Source of the DNA: Solirubrobacteraceae bacterium
Lineage (GTDB): Bacteria; Actinomycetota; Thermoleophilia; Solirubrobacterales; Solirubrobacteraceae
NCBI GenBank assembly: GCA_025935735.1
Contig: JAICUS010000167.1
Coordinates: forward strand, 1 to 10,499
Direction of reading: 5' to 3'
DNA: 10,499 nt
The stretch's first letter is position 1, and every line of letters begins with the position of its first letter. Below are positions 4,979 to 10,499 of the stretch, piece by piece. The notes beneath the pieces were generated by a model that ran no database searches, was not told where the DNA came from, and worked only from the letters and a program-made list of their open reading frames with translations. The position numbers were made by a program, and so were the translations under genes.

Positions 4979-6694
4979 TGCGGCCTCGAGGACGGTGCGG
5001 GCGGCCGGTGCGGCGCTGGCGCCGCCGGCGCCCTGGCCGACCAGCATCACGCACACCGCCACGCGCGGGTGCTTGAGCGGCGCGAACGCGGTGAACCAGG
5101 CGTCGGTGTCCGACGTGTCATCCGGCTGCGTCGTGGGCTGCGGGACGACGCCGTTGGCGTCCGGCGTCGGCACCGACTGGACCGTCGTGCGCAGCTCGGC
5201 CGTGCCCGTCTTGCCCGCCACCTTGACGCCGGGGACGGCCGCGGCGGCGCCGGTCCCGCCGACCACGACGGCGCGCATGAAGCTCGCGATCGTGTGGGCG
5301 ATCGACCGGCTCGTGGCGCGCACGGCCGTCGTGTCTCCGCCCTTGAGCAGCGTCGGGCGGTGGCGGACGCCGTGCTCGCCGATCGCCGCGGCGATCAGCG
5401 CCATCTGCAGCGGCGTGGCCAGCACCTTGCCCTGGCCGATGGCGGACGACCCGACGGCGAGGTCGTCGCCGATCGCGGACGCCTGGGGGATCGTCGAGCG
5501 GGCCGCGCCGAGCAGCCGCGGATCCTCGTTGAAGCCGAACCGCTCGGCGGCGGCGACGAGCCGGCGGGCGCCGAGCTCGGCCCCCAGCGGCGCGAACACC
5601 GAGTTGCACGAGTTGGCGAACGCGGTCTCCAGCGAGCCGCCGCAGGACTCGCCGTTGGCGTTCTGCAGCTCGACGCCGCTCAGGGTCGCGTAGGTCTGGT
5701 ACGGGAAGACCTGGGTCTTCTTGGCCACATGGGCGCCCAGCACGCCGGCGAGCGTGACGATCTTGAAGGTGGAGCCGGGCGGCTGCGGCGCGGAGTAGGC
5801 GATGCCGGCCAGCGCCAGCACCTCGCCGGTGCGCGGGCGCACGACCGCGATCCCGCCGTAGCGGCCGGCCAGCGCCTCGACCGCCGCGGTCTGGACGTCC
5901 GGGTCGATGCTCGTGCGCACGTTGTGGCCGCGGACCGGGGCGCGGTGGGCGACGACGCGGCGGCCGGCGTAGAGCGTGCCGCCGGGGGTGCCGGCCAGGC
6001 GGGCGTCGAACTCGCGCTCCAGGCCGGTCAGGCCGACCGACGCGTTGCGCGGGACGCCGCGCGCGGCCAGCGCCTGCGCGCGCGCCACGGGCGCCGGGCC
6101 GATCGTCCCCGCCACCGTGGCGGCCAGCGGCCCGAGGCTGGACGTCCGGCCCGGGCCCTTGGCGATCGCGCTGCCGTCGCGCGCGAGGATCGTCGCCCGC
6201 GGCGGCATCGCCGTGGTGCGGTGCAGCGTCTCCCCGGGGCGCAGGCCGGGGAAGACCAGCGCGGGGCTCCAGGCGACGCCGTCGCCGCCGGCCGTGCGGT
6301 CGCCGGCGGGCAGGACCACCTCGCCGTGCAGCGTGCCGAAGATCCGCGTCCGGAAGGTGACCTCGACGCGGGCGGCATGGCCGTCCTCGCGCACCCGGCC
6401 GGTCCGGACGCCCTCGAGCGTCAGGGTGTCTGCGGCCTTCGCGTACGCCTGCTCGAAGCTCGCGCGCGAGGTGCTCGCGCGGGCGTCGTCGGACAGCAGC
6501 GCGTACATCCCGCCGTAGTCCTCGTGCGCCCACGCCTGGGCGTAGGCGGCGCCCATCCGGCGCTCTGAGGGCACGTGCAGCGCGCCGGCCACCACGCCCG
6601 CGAGCAGCGACGCGGCGGCCACGCCGACGATCACGCCGAAGCGTCGCGGGTTGGCGATGCGGCGGCGGCGATGCGGCGAGGGGCGGGCGGTCAT
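4973..6694 (-). CDS. Class B penicillin-binding protein with MecA_N domain
   Basis: This is a 573-residue transpeptidase that cross-links peptidoglycan outside the membrane. A basic N-terminus (PSPHRRRR) and one membrane segment (about 19-39) anchor it. Residues about 48-155 (AYAQAWAHEDYGGMYALLSDDAR and following) fit the NTF2-like MecA_N domain. PPRATILARDGSAIA (164-178) begins the dimerisation region. The transpeptidase domain carries all three active-site motifs: STFK (308-311, S308 nucleophile), SCN (362-364) and KTGT (495-498). There is no glycosyltransferase domain. I chose the ATG at 6694 because it gives a normal signal anchor; the frame stays open upstream but runs opposite the protease gene. 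A TAGCAT box lies 16 bases upstream. MecA_N occurs in many PBPs and alone does not mean beta-lactam resistance. Confidence 0.92.
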   Translation of the reverse strand: MTARPSPHRRRRIANPRRFGVIVGVAAASLLAGVVAGALHVPSERRMGAAYAQAWAHEDYGGMYALLSDDARASTSRASFEQAYAKAADTLTLEGVRTGRVREDGHAARVEVTFRTRIFGTLHGEVVLPAGDRTAGGDGVAWSPALVFPGLRPGETLHRTTAMPPRATILARDGSAIAKGPGRTSSLGPLAATVAGTIGPAPVARAQALAARGVPRNASVGLTGLEREFDARLAGTPGGTLYAGRRVVAHRAPVRGHNVRTSIDPDVQTAAVEALAGRYGGIAVVRPRTGEVLALAGIAYSAPQPPGSTFKIVTLAGVLGAHVAKKTQVFPYQTYATLSGVELQNANGESCGGSLETAFANSCNSVFAPLGAELGARRLVAAAERFGFNEDPRLLGAARSTIPQASAIGDDLAVGSSAIGQGKVLATPLQMALIAAAIGEHGVRHRPTLLKGGDTTAVRATSRSIAHTIASFMRAVVVGGTGAAAAVPGVKVAGKTGTAELRTTVQSVPTPDANGVVPQPTTQPDDTSDTDAWFTAFAPLKHPRVAVCVMLVGQGAGGASAAPAARTVLEAAL

Positions 6695-6710
6695 TCGGGG
6701 GCCACTGGAA

Positions 6711-6716
6711 ATGCTA
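6711..6716 (-). promoter_or_regulatory. Candidate -10 box of PBP gene
   Basis: On the minus strand, TAGCAT ends 16 bases before the ATG, leaving a leader of roughly 9 bases with no Shine-Dalgarno sequence. It shares a 91-base divergent region with the protease gene. Confidence 0.45.
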
Positions 6717-6769
6717 CGGGCCTGCTGCGCGGAGGCGCCCGGCCGGGGCGGCCGCCGCGCGGCGGCGGG

Positions 6770-6775
6770 TACGCT
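6770..6775 (+). promoter_or_regulatory. Candidate -10 box of MarP-like protease gene
   Basis: TACGCT ends ten bases before the GTG at 6786, followed by a C-rich run and no Shine-Dalgarno sequence. The spacing implies a leader of only a few bases. No -35 box is obvious. Confidence 0.45.
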
Positions 6776-6785
6776 CGCTTCCCCC

Positions 6786-7931
6786 GTGACCGGCATCGAC
6801 TGGCTGATCGTCTGCATCGTGCTCCTGCTGGCGCTGTTCGGCTGGGCGCAGGGGTTCGTGGCGGGCGCGCTCGCCCTGGCCGGCTTCGCGGTGGGGGCAT
6901 GGCTCGGGACGCGGATCGGCCCGCTCGTGCTGCACGACGGGCGCAACTCGCCCTGGGCGCCGGCGTTCGGGCTGATCGGCGCGCTGGTGGCCGGGGCGGT
7001 GTTCGCGCTGGGCTTCGAGGGACTCGGCGCCCGGCTGCGCTCGCGCCTGCACAACCCGGCGGTGACCGCTGTGGACGGGCTGCTGGGCGCCGTGCTGACC
7101 GGCTGCGTGGGGCTGGGGATGGCCTGGGTGCTGGGGGCGCTGGCGCTGGCCAACGGCGGCGACGCGCGCCGCGAGGTCCAGCAGTCGCACATCCTGCAGC
7201 GGTTGAACGACGCCCTCCCGCCATCCAGCGGGCTGATCTCCGCGCTCGGCCGGCTCGACCCGTTCCCGCGCATCGACGGGCCGGAGGCGCGCGTGCCGGC
7301 GCCCACGGCGTCGATCGCCCGGGCGGCTGAGGTGCGCGCGGCGCGGGCGAGCGTGGTCAAGGTGATCGGCAGCGCCTGCGGGCTGGGGATCGAGGGCTCC
7401 GGCTGGGTGGCCGGTCAGGACACGGTGGTGACCAACGCCCACGTGGTGGCCGGCGAGCGCGACACCCGCGTGCTGGTGCGCGGCCACGGCCCGGGCGTGC
7501 GGGCGCAGGCGCTGGTGTTCGACCCGCACAACGACATCGCGGTGCTGCGCGTGCCCGGGCTGGGGGCGCCGGCGCTGCCGATGGCCTCCGACCCGCAGGC
7601 CGGCCTCTCGGCGGCGATCCTCGGCTTCCCGGAGAACGGGCCCTACGACGTGCGCGCGGGGCGGCTTGGGCAGACCCGCGAGGTGATCACCCAGGACGCC
7701 TACGGGCGCGGGCCGGTGCGGCGCTCGATCGCCTCGCTGCGCGGCGCCGTGCGCTCCGGCAACTCCGGCGGCCCGATGGTCGACCGCGGCGGCGCGGTGG
7801 TGGCCACGGTCTTCGCGGCGACCACGAGCGGCCCGCGCGGCGGCTTCGGCGTCCCGAACGCCGTGGTGCGGGGCGAATTGCGGCGCGCGCGCACCTCCAA
7901 CGGGGTGTCCACCGGCGACTGCGCCGGTTAG
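6786..7931 (+). CDS. marP: MarP-like membrane serine protease (CvpA + trypsin-like)
   Basis: The 381-residue protein starts with a CvpA-like part of about four membrane segments (roughly 5-24, 25-45, 58-78, 98-122), then an outward-facing chymotrypsin-fold protease. The catalytic residues are H219 in TNAHVV, D250 in HNDIAVL and S327 in GNSGGP. The only cysteines flanking the protease are C198 and C379. From memory, mycobacterial MarP (Rv3671c) has H235, D264, S343 and a C214-C395 disulfide. The Cys-to-His (21) and Ser-to-Cys (52) spacings are the same here, and total length is close. MarP protects against acid and oxidative stress and activates a peptidoglycan hydrolase. The GTG at 6786 is chosen because the first membrane helix follows at once. 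It is divergent from the PBP gene, which suits an envelope role. Confidence 0.88.
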   Translation: MTGIDWLIVCIVLLLALFGWAQGFVAGALALAGFAVGAWLGTRIGPLVLHDGRNSPWAPAFGLIGALVAGAVFALGFEGLGARLRSRLHNPAVTAVDGLLGAVLTGCVGLGMAWVLGALALANGGDARREVQQSHILQRLNDALPPSSGLISALGRLDPFPRIDGPEARVPAPTASIARAAEVRAARASVVKVIGSACGLGIEGSGWVAGQDTVVTNAHVVAGERDTRVLVRGHGPGVRAQALVFDPHNDIAVLRVPGLGAPALPMASDPQAGLSAAILGFPENGPYDVRAGRLGQTREVITQDAYGRGPVRRSIASLRGAVRSGNSGGPMVDRGGAVVATVFAATTSGPRGGFGVPNAVVRGELRRARTSNGVSTGDCAG

Positions 7932-7946
7932 CGCCGAACTTATCGC

Positions 7947-7952
7947 TACCCT
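7947..7952 (+). promoter_or_regulatory. Candidate -10 box of topoisomerase gene
   Basis: TACCCT ends ten bases before the ATG at 7963, with a C-rich run between and no Shine-Dalgarno sequence. An overlapping TTATCGC lies just upstream. Only 31 bases separate the protease stop from this start, so read-through from the protease promoter is also possible. Confidence 0.45.
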
Positions 7953-7962
7953 CGCCACCCCC

Positions 7963-10191
<2,229 letters not shown>

Positions 10192-10198
10192 CGCAGAG

Positions 10199-10499
10199 TC
10201 AGGCGGACGGCTCGCCGGCGGCGGGCCGCGTGGCGCGGCCCTCGTCGCGGCCGGGCGGCAGCTCCGGGCGAGCGCTCGGCGGGTGCGCGATCGCCTGCCA
10301 GAGCGCGGCGATGCCCTGCACCATCGCGACGATCACCTCGGCGAACGGCGACGCCGCGTCGGGCTCGTGCGGCTCCTCGAGCAGGGTCTCGACCTCGGGC
10401 GGCAGCCCGGCGCCTTCCCCGTGGGTCCAGCTCACGTAGAGCTCGTGGCTCCCGACGGCCCCGGCGACGTCGGCAGCGAGCGCCACGTCGGCATCGGTG
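10199..10499 (-). CDS. Unrecognised protein, 3' part (5' end outside window)
   Basis: A minus-strand frame is open from the window edge to a TGA at 10199, giving at least 99 residues. An in-frame GTG at 10486 could be a start, but the frame stays open beyond it, so I treat the gene as truncated. The visible part has a hydrophobic helix-like stretch, PFAEVIVAMVQGIAALWQAI, between acidic residues (EVETLLEEPHEPD) and a Pro/Arg/Gly-rich tail (HPPSARPELPPGRDEGRATRP). I recognise no family or catalytic motif. Tight convergence with the topoisomerase gene and sensible composition support it as real, but a chance open frame in such G+C-rich DNA cannot be excluded. Confidence 0.55.
   Translation of the reverse strand, partial: TDADVALAADVAGAVGSHELYVSWTHGEGAGLPPEVETLLEEPHEPDAASPFAEVIVAMVQGIAALWQAIAHPPSARPELPPGRDEGRATRPAAGEPSA

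Noticed and set aside
5069..6568. Plus-strand open frame of 499 codons opposite the PBP
   Set aside because: The PBP motifs STFK, SCN and KTGT are all on the minus strand; the plus frame has no recognisable domain.

Overview
The window is very G+C-rich, and codon third positions are almost all G or C. Gene content points to an actinobacterium: a MarP-like CvpA/trypsin protease, a MecA_N-type class B penicillin-binding protein, a GarA-like FHA protein, and apparently leaderless starts. The class Thermoleophilia (Solirubrobacterales-like) is my best guess, inferred from overall style and not from a marker gene. Most of the window looks like ordinary chromosome. I see no transposase, phage gene, CRISPR array, rRNA or tRNA.

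Region by region. Bases 1-1473 (+) hold the 3' end of thrC (threonine synthase), then thrB (homoserine kinase) joined by a GTGA stop/start overlap; these are the last steps of threonine synthesis. Bases 1474-1821 are a 348-bp convergent intergenic region that is unusual. It has three copies of a hairpin-forming repeat with an identical 11-base core, a stretch of about 50% G+C with a sharp dyad, and a possible structured RNA. Bases 3455-1822 (-) are a three-gene operon: an FHA-domain protein, an orphan ParA-type ATPase and a stand-alone receiver domain. Bases 3588-4966 (+) carry a small two-CxxC protein, an SRPBCC-fold protein and a lipoprotein. Bases 6694-4973 (-) encode a class B penicillin-binding protein whose stop codon forms a palindrome with the lipoprotein stop. 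Bases 6786-10191 (+), divergent from the PBP, encode the MarP-like membrane serine protease and a TopB-type DNA topoisomerase III. Bases 10499-10199 (-) are the 3' end of an unrecognised gene.

How the genes work together. ThrC and ThrB act in one pathway. The PBP and the MarP-like protease share a 91-bp divergent promoter region, and both act in the cell envelope; the lipoprotein beside them may as well. The FHA-ParA-receiver operon looks like a positioning ATPase joined to a phosphothreonine reader and a phospho-aspartate receiver; I cannot name a described system with this composition. It and the three-copy repeat are the best candidates for something undescribed. Several genes have a TAnnnT box 7-16 bases before the start codon and no clear Shine-Dalgarno sequence, which suggests leaderless or very short-leader transcripts.
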